NCBI GenBank assembly: GCA_963728495.1
Contig: CAVSKI010000010.1
Coordinates: forward strand, 186,001 to 250,000
Direction of reading: 5' to 3'
DNA: 64,000 nt
From: JACVRW01 sp963728495
GTDB lineage: Bacteria; Actinomycetota; Thermoleophilia; Solirubrobacterales; Thermoleophilaceae
Shown: positions 1-8,683 of the stretch, one piece after another
How positions within the stretch are numbered: position 1 is the stretch's first letter
How the letters are laid out: each line of letters begins with the position of its first letter
Notes under the pieces: generated by a model
What the model was told of the DNA's origin: nothing
The model's input: only the letters and a program-made list of their open reading frames with translations
Databases searched by the model: none
Translations under genes and position numbers: made by a program

Positions 1-110
1 CAGTTTGGCCAGTTGCTCCTCGGGCTTCGCGGGGCCATCCGGCCCGAGGACATCGTCAACCGTAACCCGGATAAGGGGTTGCGGTCAACGATCGTTCGAC
101 GAAAGGCAGG

Positions 111-722
111 CTAGGTCTTGCCCACCGCGTCGGGCTGCTTCTCCGTGCGGGCGGGTTTTTCGGCCTTCCCCCCGTTGCGCCGCTTGGAGCGTGGGCCTTC
201 GCGGTGCTTCTCAATCGTGGTGAGGAGCTCGCCTTGCAGGCGCTCGAGGTCCTGAAGCGTGTCGTTGCGGCGCGAGTCGAGCGTGCCGATCACAGTGTCG
301 ATCTGCGCCCGGCGGCGCTCGCCTTCCTCGATCGTCCGCTTGGCCTTGGCGCTGGCCGTCTCGCCGGTGCCGCGTGCGTACTCATCCGCCCGGTCGCGAA
401 CCTTCTTGGCGTACTCGTCCGCCGCCTTCCTGGCTTCGAGGGCCGCCGCCTCGGCTCGGGAGCGCAGCTCCGCGCAGTCCTCCTCGGTCTGGAGGCGCAT
501 CTGCTCGGATTCCTTCTCGGTGGTCAGCAGGATCTGCGCGGTCGACTTCCCGGCGAGCTCGAGCTTGCGCATCACGGCCATTCCACCGAGGTCCTTGGCC
601 GCGTCGGTCTCGAGCCACTCCGTGAGAGCCGTCAGGAACTTGTCGACCTCGCGCTGGTCGTATCCGCGCCGAGCGACCGTGAAGCCCTCGACACGGAGGC
701 GTTCTATAACCGTGCGATCCAT
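111..722 (-). CDS. DivIVA-domain coiled-coil protein
   Basis: A 203-residue cytoplasmic protein. The N-terminus (about residues 8-45, with GYDQREVDKFL) matches the DivIVA/Wag31-type motif, in which a short lipid-binding helix is followed by a coiled coil. Residues 75-165 are Ala/Glu/Lys/Arg-rich heptad-like sequence, and the tail is basic and low-complexity. Family members mark curved membrane and organise polar growth or septation. It is smaller than main-copy Wag31 and stands alone here, with no ftsZ/sepF neighbours, so it is more likely an accessory paralogue. The domain call is fairly safe; the cellular role is inferred. Confidence 0.75.
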   Translation of the reverse strand: MDRTVIERLRVEGFTVARRGYDQREVDKFLTALTEWLETDAAKDLGGMAVMRKLELAGKSTAQILLTTEKESEQMRLQTEEDCAELRSRAEAAALEARKAADEYAKKVRDRADEYARGTGETASAKAKRTIEEGERRRAQIDTVIGTLDSRRNDTLQDLERLQGELLTTIEKHREGPRSKRRNGGKAEKPARTEKQPDAVGKT

Positions 723-791
723 GCGAGCCCGTCACAGTAACACTCAGAGAGTGGCCGCAAAAGGAGGGAATTCGGTGCATACTCCGGATGC

Positions 792-1838
792 GTGCGCACC
801 GCCGTGACCGAACTGCTGGGCATCGAGCATCCCGTGCTTCAGGCGCCGATGGTCAGCGTGGCCACCCCTGAACTGGTGGCCGCGGTGTCGAACGCCGGGG
901 GCCTGGGCGCTCTGGGGTCGGCCATGCTCACGCCCGACCAGCTGCGCCGTGAGGCTGAGCTCGTGCGTGAGCTAACCGATCGGCCCTTCCAGCTCAACTT
1001 CTTCTGCCACCGGTTTCCAGAGTTCGACGCGGCCACGGCCACCGCCGCGCGAGCCGCGATCGAGCCGCTCTATGACGAAGCCGGTCTCGGGCCGCCTCCT
1101 GAGCCCAGCGTGCCGATCATCGACTTCGGCGAGGCCCACCTCGAGGTCCTGCTCGAGATCGCCCCGAAGGTTGTGAGCTTCCACCTCGGGCTACCCGGCG
1201 CCGATGCGGTGGGTGCCTGTCGGGAGGCCGGCATCCGCGTCCTCGCCTCGGCCACCACGGTCGGGGAGGCGAGGCATCTGGAGGAGGCCGGGGTAGATGC
1301 CATCGTGGCGCAGGGAGCCGAGGCGGGAGGCCATCGCGGCAGCTTCCTGGTCGGCGGTGACGACGGTCCCGTCGGAACGCTGGCGCTTGTGCCACAGGTC
1401 GTCGACGCGGTGAAGGTGCCCGTGGTGGCCGCCGGCGGCATCGCCGATGGTCGCGGTCTGCTCGCCGCCCTGGCCCTGGGCGCGGGCGCCGTGCAGATGG
1501 GCACGGCCTTCGCGATGGCTGCCGAGAGCGCCGCGCCGGAGCACTACCGCAAGGCGCTCGCCGACGCGCGCCCCGAGCATGCGGTCATCACTCGCAACTT
1601 CTCCGGTCGCCCCGCGCGCGTCCTGGCCAATCGCATAACCGAGGAGCTGAGCGCCCCGCTGCCCTATCCGGCCCAGCTGTCGCTGACCGTGCCCCTACGC
1701 ACCGCTGGCGAGGATCCGCTTGCCTTCTATCCGATGTGGGCGGGCCAGGGCGCTGGGCTCTCCCAGACCGCTCCGGCGGCCGAGATCGTCGAGCGCGTGG
1801 TCGCGGACGCCCAGCGGGTCCGCAGCGCGCTCCCCTAA
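792..1838 (+). CDS. Nitronate monooxygenase (NPD family flavin oxidoreductase)
   Basis: A 348-residue TIM-barrel FMN protein. Visible family hallmarks are the N-terminal LGIEHPVLQAPM substrate/FMN strand, the AQGAEAGGHRG loop that carries the active-site histidine of class I nitronate monooxygenases, and the phosphate-binding VVAAGGIADGRGL and GAGAVQMGTAF segments. It would oxidise alkyl nitronates or related acidic carbon compounds with O2 using FMN; some relatives are enoyl reductase-like (FabK). A GTG start gives the usual family N-terminus. A strong AGGAGG lies about 20 nt upstream, closer to a short out-of-frame GTG reading frame. It converges on the next gene with a 4-bp overlap. Confidence 0.85.
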   Translation: MRTAVTELLGIEHPVLQAPMVSVATPELVAAVSNAGGLGALGSAMLTPDQLRREAELVRELTDRPFQLNFFCHRFPEFDAATATAARAAIEPLYDEAGLGPPPEPSVPIIDFGEAHLEVLLEIAPKVVSFHLGLPGADAVGACREAGIRVLASATTVGEARHLEEAGVDAIVAQGAEAGGHRGSFLVGGDDGPVGTLALVPQVVDAVKVPVVAAGGIADGRGLLAALALGAGAVQMGTAFAMAAESAAPEHYRKALADARPEHAVITRNFSGRPARVLANRITEELSAPLPYPAQLSLTVPLRTAGEDPLAFYPMWAGQGAGLSQTAPAAEIVERVVADAQRVRSALP

Positions 1839-2518
1839 TCCTCGGCGAACAGCTTCTGGCGCCACGTGCGTTCGCGCCGGATGCGCCGCACGTCGCGCAC
1901 GTAGTCCAGCGAAGGATCGGTGCGCCAGCGCCCGGAGAACCAAGCGCCGACGCTGCCCCACAGGTCTCCGGCTCGGTAGTCCTCGCCGCGCTCGACGGTA
2001 TTCAGCCAGGTCTCGCGCCCGTCGAAGTACGAGCGGATGATCGCGCCCCAGTAGTCGACGTTGAAGGCCGTGGAGCCGCGGGCCAGGAAGGGGCAGCAGT
2101 GGTAGGGCCGGCGTACCTGCATCAGGCCGAAGGAGTCCCCGTTGTCACCGACGGTCGACATCCGCCACCAGGACTCCTTCACCGCCACCGCGCGTACGAC
2201 GTTCTCGGCGATGCCGTGCTTGTGCGCGGCCCACTGGATGATCTCGTCGGTGGTGCCGCGGAAGCGCCCGCTCACCCGCTTCTTGTAGGTCATGTCGCTG
2301 TGGCGGCGGAAATAGCGCAGCTCGCCCCGGGTCGGAACGCGCCGGTTCTCGGCCGAATTGCTCGGCCGTGGCTCGAAGGAGGAGCGGTCCACGCGGGCCG
2401 CCGCGGCGCGGTCGGTGAGCGGCGCGGAGCCGACCGGGCGGGTTCGTGCCGGAGCGGCTGCCGCAACCGCCGGCAAGGCCAGCGCAAACAGCGCGAGAAG
2501 GCAGATGGACCGCAGCAT
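1835..2518 (-). CDS. Secreted lysozyme-like / SLT lytic transglycosylase
   Basis: Starting at the ATG at 2518 the protein (227 residues) opens with a clean signal peptide (MLRSICLLALFALALPAVAA); a longer start would bury it. The C-terminal half has the transglycosylase core: VVRAVAVKESWW supplies the catalytic Glu, and GDNGDSFGLMQVRRPYH is the Gly-x-Met-Gln motif of the SLT fold. The tail carries WLNTVERGEDY and a Tyr/Trp-rich segment. It probably cleaves peptidoglycan glycan strands outside the membrane. No LysM or SH3 anchoring domain is visible. The gene is divergent from the ScyD/E-type gene and overlaps the preceding gene tail to tail. Confidence 0.8.
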   Translation of the reverse strand: MLRSICLLALFALALPAVAAAAPARTRPVGSAPLTDRAAAARVDRSSFEPRPSNSAENRRVPTRGELRYFRRHSDMTYKKRVSGRFRGTTDEIIQWAAHKHGIAENVVRAVAVKESWWRMSTVGDNGDSFGLMQVRRPYHCCPFLARGSTAFNVDYWGAIIRSYFDGRETWLNTVERGEDYRAGDLWGSVGAWFSGRWRTDPSLDYVRDVRRIRRERTWRQKLFAED

Positions 2519-2587
2519 CACGTGGAGTATGAAGGCGGTATGGTCCCGGCTCCAGGTAGCCAAGGCCCCATTGGGAGGTGGCAGGTC

Positions 2588-3754
2588 ATGTTGTTACGCC
2601 GGAGTTTTCTCGTCCCGCTGATCGTTCTGGCTGCGCTTCTGCCGTTCGCCGGTGTCAGCGCGGCCCATGACAGTGACCTGGAGGTGGTGGCCAGCGGGCT
2701 TGACAATCCGCGCGGTCTCGACTTCGGGCCTTGGGGTGGCCTCTACGTCGCCGAGGCCGGTCGCGGCGGCGAGGGACCGTGCATCGGCAGCGCCGAAGAG
2801 GAGGGCATCGTCTGCGCCGGCGCCAGCGGCGCGATCACCAAGATCTGGCATGGCAAGCAGCGCCGCGTGCTGGAGGATCTGCCCTCGATCGCCGCACAAG
2901 GAAGCCCCGAGACCCCAGAGAGCCCCGAGGTCGTGGCGGGCTCCGACGCCCTCGGCCCGAACGACATCTCGTTCAGCGGCTTCCGTGCCTACTTCCCCGT
3001 CGGGCTGGGCGGAAACCCGACCTGGCGAGAGGACCTCGGCGAAGAGCTCGGTCCTCAGTTCGGGCAGCTCTACAAGGCCTCGCCATTCGGCCGTGTGCGT
3101 GCGGTCGCCGACCTCGCCGCGTTCGAGGCGGCGGAGAACCCGGATCAAGATCAACCCGAAGGGGCCGAACCCAACAGCAACCCCGCCTCTGTCCTAGCCC
3201 GCCCGGGTCGCCAGTACGTGGTCGACGCCGGAGGCAACGACCTGCTGAAGGTCGGCCCCACCGGCCGGATTCGTGCTCTGGCGGTGTTCCCGGAGCGTCT
3301 CGTGCCCGCACCGCCCGGGATCCCGGACCTTCCGCCGGAGCTCTCAATGCAGGCGGTTCCGACCGCGGTCGTCCGCGGGCCCGACCACGCCCTGTACGTC
3401 AGCCAGCTGACCGGCTTCCCGTTCCCCGTGGGAGGCGCGAGCATCTATCGCGTCGATAAGCGAGGAGGGGAGCCGGAGGTCTACGCGTCGGGCCTCACGA
3501 ACGTGACCGACCTCGCGTTCGGTCCCGACGGGAGCCTGTACGTGGTGGAGATCGCGACCAACGGCATTCTGTCGGGCGATCCCGCAGGAGCGCTCAAGAG
3601 GATCGCGTCCGATGGATCTGTGAGCGACGACCTGGCGAACGGAGAGCTGGTGGCGCCCTACGGTGTGACGGTGAGCCGCAAGGGACGCATCTATGTCTCC
3701 ACTCACAGCACGGAGCCAGGTGCCGGCGAAGTCGTTCGGGTGGATACCGACTGA
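2588..3754 (+). CDS. ScyD/ScyE-family secreted beta-propeller protein
   Basis: A 388-residue exported protein. The ATG at 2588 follows a GGAGGTGG ribosome-binding site and gives a signal peptide ending near VSAAHD. The body has propeller repeats: VASGLDNPRGLDFGPWGGLYVAEAG, GPDHALYVSQLTG, NVTDLAFGPDGSLYVVEI and YGVTVSRKGRIYVSTHS are the repeated blades. This matches the ScyD/ScyE family, named after scytonemin clusters but widespread in actinobacteria with no settled function. No scytonemin genes occur here. A ligand- or cation-binding extracellular role is possible; I would not assign an activity. Confidence 0.75.
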   Translation: MLLRRSFLVPLIVLAALLPFAGVSAAHDSDLEVVASGLDNPRGLDFGPWGGLYVAEAGRGGEGPCIGSAEEEGIVCAGASGAITKIWHGKQRRVLEDLPSIAAQGSPETPESPEVVAGSDALGPNDISFSGFRAYFPVGLGGNPTWREDLGEELGPQFGQLYKASPFGRVRAVADLAAFEAAENPDQDQPEGAEPNSNPASVLARPGRQYVVDAGGNDLLKVGPTGRIRALAVFPERLVPAPPGIPDLPPELSMQAVPTAVVRGPDHALYVSQLTGFPFPVGGASIYRVDKRGGEPEVYASGLTNVTDLAFGPDGSLYVVEIATNGILSGDPAGALKRIASDGSVSDDLANGELVAPYGVTVSRKGRIYVSTHSTEPGAGEVVRVDTD

Positions 3755-3764
3755 TCGCCCGCGG

Positions 3765-4337
3765 ATGGAAATAGTCCTCGCCCGCCACGGCGAGACGGAG
3801 TGGAGTCGCGACCTCAAGCACACCGGTCGTACCGATCTCCCCTTGACGGACCACGGGCGCGCCGAGGCTGAGCGGCTGCGCCCGGGGTTCGAGGGCCGCT
3901 CGTTCGTGCGGGTGCTGTCCAGCCCGCTGGAGCGCGCGCTCGACACCTGCCGCCTCGCCGGACTGGGGGATGAGGTAGAGCTCACCGATGACCTGCTCGA
4001 GTGGGACTACGGTGAGTACGAGGGCATCACCACAGCCGAGATCCGCGAGGGGCGGCCGGACTTCTACCTCTGGCGCGACGGCTGCCCCGGCGGTGAGAGC
4101 GCGGCCGACGTGGGAGCCCGCGTGGACCGGGTTGTAACGGCGCTGCGCTCGCTCGATGGGGACGCGGTGCTGTTCTCACACGGCCACGTGCTGCGGGTGC
4201 TCACCGCGCGTTGGCTGGGCCTCGGTCCGGAGTCGGGTGCCCTCTTCAAGCTCGATACGGGCACGTTGTCGGCGTTGGGCTACGAGCGCAAGACGCCGGT
4301 GATCACGCGCTGGAACTCACCGGTGTCTTCCGCTTAG
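3765..4337 (+). CDS. Histidine phosphatase family protein
   Basis: A 190-residue phosphoglycerate-mutase-fold protein. The ATG at 3765 gives an N-terminus starting MEIVLARHGETEW, which places the catalytic RHGE at residues 7-10. Further family residues are the SSPLERALDTC arginine, the EWDYGEYEG acid and the C-terminal FSHGHVLRVL histidine. It should hydrolyse a small phosphate monoester; the substrate cannot be read from sequence. It begins 10 bp after the propeller gene and could be co-transcribed with it. Its last 35 bp overlap the convergent membrane-protein gene. Confidence 0.85.
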   Translation: MEIVLARHGETEWSRDLKHTGRTDLPLTDHGRAEAERLRPGFEGRSFVRVLSSPLERALDTCRLAGLGDEVELTDDLLEWDYGEYEGITTAEIREGRPDFYLWRDGCPGGESAADVGARVDRVVTALRSLDGDAVLFSHGHVLRVLTARWLGLGPESGALFKLDTGTLSALGYERKTPVITRWNSPVSSA

Positions 4338-4962
4338 GCGCGACCGCTCCGATCAGGGCCACCAGCGGCACGAAGACCCCGACGATGCCCGCCATCTTGC
4401 GCCCGCGCTTGAAGCAGACGACGGCCAGCGCCACACCGGCCAGCTGAATCGGGATCACCAGCCACTCGTGGTTGCGCTGCGCGCCGGTGAGCACGAGTAC
4501 GGCGTCCCAGACGTCGATCCAGAAGCGCAGCCCGAGGAGGGCGATGAAGAGCAGGCCGATCGTCACCACAACGGCATCGATCGACTGGCGTCCCTTCTTC
4601 TGCCAGTAGACGTCCTCCAGGTTGAGCCACAGCGCGAACTCGTCCATCGTCAGGCCCATCCCGACCCCGAAGGCGATCGCCACCAACTCGAACCACGGAT
4701 CGGGAATCGCGGTGGCGATACCCACGTAGCCCATCACCATCAACAGCAGGATCCCCCACACCAGGTGGTGAATGTGCATGCCGCTCTTGGTCTCGACGTT
4801 CCCCGGCCACCACGACACCTGCGCCTTAATCATGTGCGTGCTCGTGCGAATGAACCCGAACGAGACCACGAAGGCGATCAGGATCAGGAAGTGCGTTTCC
4901 TTACCCGGGACCTGAATGTCATGGTCGTACGCCCGAGTGATGTCGTGCCAGAACTGTCCCAC
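4303..4962 (-). CDS. Integral membrane protein of unknown function
   Basis: A 219-residue protein with about five hydrophobic segments (residues about 25-45, 65-85, 90-110, 135-155 and 175-210). A HIHHLVWG motif sits at the start of the second segment and a conserved-looking DEFALWLNLEDVYW lies in a loop. The His cluster and acidic loop could bind a metal, but I do not recognise a characterised family. Its last codons overlap the 3' end of the phosphatase gene on the opposite strand, and its start is 11 bp from the divergent antiporter start, so the two promoters must overlap coding sequence. Confidence 0.6.
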   Translation of the reverse strand: MGQFWHDITRAYDHDIQVPGKETHFLILIAFVVSFGFIRTSTHMIKAQVSWWPGNVETKSGMHIHHLVWGILLLMVMGYVGIATAIPDPWFELVAIAFGVGMGLTMDEFALWLNLEDVYWQKKGRQSIDAVVVTIGLLFIALLGLRFWIDVWDAVLVLTGAQRNHEWLVIPIQLAGVALAVVCFKRGRKMAGIVGVFVPLVALIGAVAPKRKTPVSSSA

Positions 4963-4973
4963 GCCAAAAGCCG

Positions 4974-6179
4974 ATGGTGTCAGACTCGCGCCCCATCGAA
5001 GGGCTCGATTACGGCAACCTGCTGATAGTGATGGCGGCGGCGACCGTTTCGCCGCTCGTGCTGGATCTCCTACCGCTGCCGACCATTCCGCCCATAGTCA
5101 TCGACATCCTGGCCGGGATCTTGATCGGGCCGCAGGTGCTCGACCTGGTCTCGGTCGACGCGCCGCTGGAGGTCTTCTCCCAGGTCGGTCTCGTGTTCCT
5201 CTTCTTTCTGGCCGGCCTCGAGATCGCCTTCGACGCCACCGGCGAGCGCCACCTGCGCGCCGTGGCCGTGGCCTTCGCCGTGTCGCTGGTGCTGGCGGTG
5301 CTGGTGGCGCTGGGCTTCGACGCCGCCGGACTCGTGGACACGCCAGTGCTGGTGGCGATCATCCTCGCCGCCACCTCCTTCGGGATCGTGGTGGCCGTGC
5401 TAAAGGATGCCGGCCGCACGGACACCCCGTTCGGTCAGCTCGTGATCGCGGCAGCCTCACTCGCCGACTTCGCCACGGTCATCCTGCTGTCCCTCTTCTT
5501 CTCCTCGTCGGGAGCGAGCTTCGAGAACACGCTGGTGCTGCTCGCGCTCTTCTTCGCTCTCGTCGTGGTGCTGGGCCTGGTGCTCGCGGGCGCACGCACA
5601 TCTGGGGCGCTGCGCGAGGCGATCGCACGGATGCATCGCACCAGCGCGCAGATAAGCGTGCGCATTGCCTTTCTGCTGCTCGCCGTACTGGTCTTCTTTG
5701 CCGGGCGCTTCGGGCTCGAGGTGGTGCTGGGGGCCTTTCTGGCCGGCGCCATGGTGAGCCTGCTCGACCGCGACCGGGCGGTGGCGGCCACCGGCCTCAA
5801 GGACAAGCTCGAGGGGATCGGATTCGGCATCTTCATTCCCACCTTCTTTGTGGTCAGCGGGGTGACTCTGGATCTCAGCGCCCTGTTCTCGTCCTTTGAC
5901 ACGATGGTGCTGGTACCGCTGACCGTGATCGCCCTCCTGCTCATCCGCGGTGTGCCCGTGGCGCTCTATCGCCGCTTCCTGTCACGGCGAGAAATGGTGG
6001 CGGCCGGGTTGCTCCAGGCCACCTCGCTGTCGTTCATCGTGCCCGCCACCCAGATCGGCGTGGAGCTGGACAAGATCAACACGGCCACCGCGGCGGGGCT
6101 CGTGGCCGGCGGAGTGGTGACGGTGCTGACCTTCCCCGCGCTCGCCCTGCGCTTCATGGGTGAGAGGCGACCGGCGTGA
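4974..6179 (+). CDS. CPA2-type cation:proton antiporter (Kef/NapA-like)
   Basis: A 401-residue polytopic membrane protein with 11-13 predicted helices and the Na_H_Exchanger pattern: LAGILIGPQ in the second helix, FFLAGLEIAFD in the core region, and a long amphipathic FGLEVVLGAFLAGAMVS. There is no C-terminal TrkA-N/RCK domain, so it is a bare transporter rather than a full KefB/C. It probably exchanges K+ or Na+ for protons. The stop overlaps the cydA GTG start by 4 bp, so it is translationally coupled to the bd-type oxidase genes, which suggests a link between ion homeostasis and respiration. Confidence 0.8.
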   Translation: MVSDSRPIEGLDYGNLLIVMAAATVSPLVLDLLPLPTIPPIVIDILAGILIGPQVLDLVSVDAPLEVFSQVGLVFLFFLAGLEIAFDATGERHLRAVAVAFAVSLVLAVLVALGFDAAGLVDTPVLVAIILAATSFGIVVAVLKDAGRTDTPFGQLVIAAASLADFATVILLSLFFSSSGASFENTLVLLALFFALVVVLGLVLAGARTSGALREAIARMHRTSAQISVRIAFLLLAVLVFFAGRFGLEVVLGAFLAGAMVSLLDRDRAVAATGLKDKLEGIGFGIFIPTFFVVSGVTLDLSALFSSFDTMVLVPLTVIALLLIRGVPVALYRRFLSRREMVAAGLLQATSLSFIVPATQIGVELDKINTATAAGLVAGGVVTVLTFPALALRFMGERRPA

Positions 6180-7477
6180 TCGACGGCGCCCTCGGCGGGC
6201 CGGTCGACCAGGAGTACCTGCTCCAGGCCCGCCAGATGCAGGCGATGTCCTTCATCATCCACATCCCCTTCGTTTGCTTCGGCATCGCCTTCCCGGCCAT
6301 GGTGCTGTTCGTCGAGGGCCTGTGGCTGCGCACCGGCGACCCGCTCTACAAGCTGCTGGCCAAGCGCTGGTCCAAGGCCATGGTGCTGCTCTTCGCCGTC
6401 GGAGTGGTCACGGGCACGATCCTCTCGTTCGAGATGGGCCTGTTGTGGCCCGAGTTCATGGCCACCTTCGGTGACGTGTTCGGGCTGGCCTTTGGGCTCG
6501 AGGGCTTCTCCTTCTTCCTCGAGGCGATCTTCATCGCCATCTACGTGTACGGCTGGGACCGGCTGCCGCCGCGCGTGCATCTGGCCACGGGGGTTCCGAT
6601 CGTGATCACGGGGATAACCGGGTCGTTCACGGTCATCGCCGTCAACGGATGGATGAACCAGCCCACGGGCTTTGACATCCGGGGCGGCGAGGTCGTGGAC
6701 ATCCAGCCGTGGACTGCGCTCTTCAACAGCAACCTCTGGCACGAGTTCGTGCACATGTACCTTGCGGGCTCCATCGTGGCGGGTTTCCTGGTGGCCGGCG
6801 TCTACGCCTACGGCTGGCTCAAGGGACGTCGCGAGCGCCATCATCGCGTCGCGCTCGTGGTGGCATTGACGGTTGCCGCGCTCACCGCGCCGGCGCAGCT
6901 GCTCGTGGGCGACTGGGCGGCGCGCACCGTGGCCGTGAACCAGCCGGTCAAGCTGGCGGCGTTCGAGGGGTTGCAGAAGACGACGAAGGGAGCGCCGTTC
7001 AGCCTGGCCGGCGGCATCGAGATCCCCGATCTGCTCTCCCTCCTCGCCTTCCACGATCCCAACGCCACGGTGACGGGGCTCGACAGCGTCCCGGCGGACG
7101 ACCGGCCGCCCGTGACGGTGGTGAAGTACTCCTTCCGGACGATGGTCGCCATCGGCAGCGCGCTCGCGGCGCTGGGCGCGTGGTTCCTCTGGGTTTGGTG
7201 GCGCCACGGCCGCCTGCCGGCCTCGCGCTGGTTTCACCGCTCGCTCGTGGCGGCCGGGCCGCTGGCGCTGGTCGCGCTGGTGGCCGGCTGGATCACCACC
7301 GAGGTTGGCCGCCAGCCCTGGGTGGTCTACGAGGTCATGCGCACCGAGCAGGCGGTTACCGGCGCGGGTGGCATCCCGGTCGGCTTCGCCGCGCTGGGGC
7401 TGATCTACGTGGCACTGATCGCCATCGCCGGTGTGATGCTGCGCCGGCTGGGAAAGCAGCCCTTCCATGCTTCCTGA
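6176..7477 (+). CDS. cydA: Cytochrome bd-type quinol oxidase subunit I
   Basis: A 433-residue membrane subunit that would carry the haems and the quinol site. The N-terminal haem-ligand region (SFIIHIPFVCFG), LWHEFVHMYLAG for another haem histidine, and the family signature GRQPWVVYEVMRT are all visible. The Q-loop is short, as in the cyanide-insensitive/CIO-like subfamily rather than E. coli long-loop CydA. The GTG start overlaps the antiporter stop (GTGA). cydB follows with an 11-bp overlap. Function: oxidation of menaquinol or ubiquinol with reduction of O2 to water, often under low O2 or oxidative stress. Confidence 0.93.
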   Translation: MIDGALGGPVDQEYLLQARQMQAMSFIIHIPFVCFGIAFPAMVLFVEGLWLRTGDPLYKLLAKRWSKAMVLLFAVGVVTGTILSFEMGLLWPEFMATFGDVFGLAFGLEGFSFFLEAIFIAIYVYGWDRLPPRVHLATGVPIVITGITGSFTVIAVNGWMNQPTGFDIRGGEVVDIQPWTALFNSNLWHEFVHMYLAGSIVAGFLVAGVYAYGWLKGRRERHHRVALVVALTVAALTAPAQLLVGDWAARTVAVNQPVKLAAFEGLQKTTKGAPFSLAGGIEIPDLLSLLAFHDPNATVTGLDSVPADDRPPVTVVKYSFRTMVAIGSALAALGAWFLWVWWRHGRLPASRWFHRSLVAAGPLALVALVAGWITTEVGRQPWVVYEVMRTEQAVTGAGGIPVGFAALGLIYVALIAIAGVMLRRLGKQPFHAS

Positions 7478-8486
7478 GCTGGCGGCCGCACTCGCCCTCG
7501 TCGCCCTCAGCGGGTACGTGGTGCTGGGTGGAGCGGACTTCGGCGCCGGTTTCTGGGACCTAACCGCCGGCGGGGCCGAGCGCGGCGCGCCCGTCCGCGC
7601 GATGATCAAGCGCTCGATGGCGCCGGTGTGGGAGGCCAACCACGTTTGGCTGATCTTTCTGCTGGTGATCCTGTGGACGGCCTTTCCGGAGGCGTTCGGC
7701 TCGATCATGTCGACCCTGGCCATCCCCATCTTCCTGGCCGGTCTGGGGATAGTGCTGCGCGGCGGCGCCTTCGCGCTGAAGGGCGAGGCGGCGACGATCG
7801 CCGAGGCTCGCGCGCTGGGGGCCACCTTCGCGCTCTCGTCGGTGCTGGTGCCCTTCTTCCTCGGCGCGACGGCGGGCGCGATCGCGGCCGGCCGGGTGCC
7901 GGTCGGCAACGCGACCGGCGACCAGTTCACGAGCTGGACGGGCCCCGTCTCGCTGTTCGTGGGCGTGCTGGCGGTGGCCACGGGTGCACACCTGGCGGCG
8001 GTGTTCCTGGGCGCCGACGCGCGAAGGGCGGGGCGCCCGGAGCTCGTGCGCGCCTTTCGCCGGCGGGCGCTGGGGTCGGGCGCCGTGACCGGAGCGCTGG
8101 CCCTCGCCGGGCTGGTGGTCGTGAACTCCGAGGCCCCCGACCTCTATGACGGTCTGACCTCCGGCCTCGGGCTGGCATGCGTGGTCGTGTCGGCGCTCGC
8201 TGGACTGGTCACACTCGCGTTCGAGTGGACCGAGCGCTTCGAGCTCGCCCGCTTGAGCGGGGCCGCCGCCGTGGCCGCGATCCTGGCCGGATGGGCCGCC
8301 GCCCAGGAGCCCTATCTGCTCCCGCCGAACCTGACGGTGACCGAGGCGGCCGCGCCCGACGCGACGCTCACCGCCCTGCTCATCGCCTCGGCGGTGGGAA
8401 TGCTGCTGCTGATCCCCGCTCTCGTCTGGCTCTTTCGGCTCGCGGTCAGCGGCCGGCTGGCGTATGAGGAGAAGCCGCGGCCGTGA
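7467..8486 (+). CDS. cydB: Cytochrome bd-type quinol oxidase subunit II
   Basis: A 339-residue subunit with about eight or nine helices. The N-terminus has the family pattern YVVLGGADFGAGFWDL, and NHVWLIFLLVILWTAFPEAF follows, both diagnostic of CydB. It stabilises the haem subunit and completes the oxidase. It overlaps the end of cydA, and its own stop overlaps the GTG of a 54-residue membrane protein, so three oxidase-related genes are translated as a chain. No cydDC assembly transporter is in the window. Confidence 0.93.
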   Translation: MLPELAAALALVALSGYVVLGGADFGAGFWDLTAGGAERGAPVRAMIKRSMAPVWEANHVWLIFLLVILWTAFPEAFGSIMSTLAIPIFLAGLGIVLRGGAFALKGEAATIAEARALGATFALSSVLVPFFLGATAGAIAAGRVPVGNATGDQFTSWTGPVSLFVGVLAVATGAHLAAVFLGADARRAGRPELVRAFRRRALGSGAVTGALALAGLVVVNSEAPDLYDGLTSGLGLACVVVSALAGLVTLAFEWTERFELARLSGAAAVAAILAGWAAAQEPYLLPPNLTVTEAAAPDATLTALLIASAVGMLLLIPALVWLFRLAVSGRLAYEEKPRP

Positions 8487-8647
8487 GCCGGCTCGAGATC
8501 GCCACCGCCGGCTGCTTCATCCTGGGCGCCGGGCTGCTCTTTCCCTTCGACTACACGATCACGATCCTCGCCGGAGTGGTGCTGCTGATCGCCTTCGTGG
8601 TGTGCGGGCTGTTTCTGCTCGCCAGTCCGGAGCGCCTGAAGGATTAG
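8483..8647 (+). CDS. Small membrane protein coupled to cydB (CydX-like in position)
   Basis: A 54-codon gene starting at GTG 8483, whose GTGA overlaps the cydB stop, and ending TAG at 8647. The product (begins MSRLEIATAGCFILG) is two hydrophobic stretches separated by FPFDYT, ending SPERLKD. It is not sequence-similar to E. coli CydX, which has a single helix, but its size, membrane character and coupling to cydB suggest a third small oxidase subunit or assembly factor. No independent ribosome-binding site is needed given the overlap. The coding call rests on frame, overlap and hydrophobicity; the function is inferred from position. Confidence 0.65.
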   Translation: MSRLEIATAGCFILGAGLLFPFDYTITILAGVVLLIAFVVCGLFLLASPERLKD

Positions 8648-8683
8648 CAGCTCCCCAGTCGGCCACCTCCTCCCATGCGAGGT

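Noticed and set aside
1..110. Beginning of a further minus-strand gene at the left edge
   Set aside because: A short frame on the minus strand (VTVDDVLGPDGPAKPEEQ) looks protein-like but has no standard start codon before a stop; too short to support.
5966..7981. Very long open frame antisense to the antiporter and cydA/cydB
   Set aside because: Composition is His/Arg/Pro-rich with no domain, and the opposite strand encodes well-conserved oxidase subunits; it is a by-product of GC-rich codon bias.
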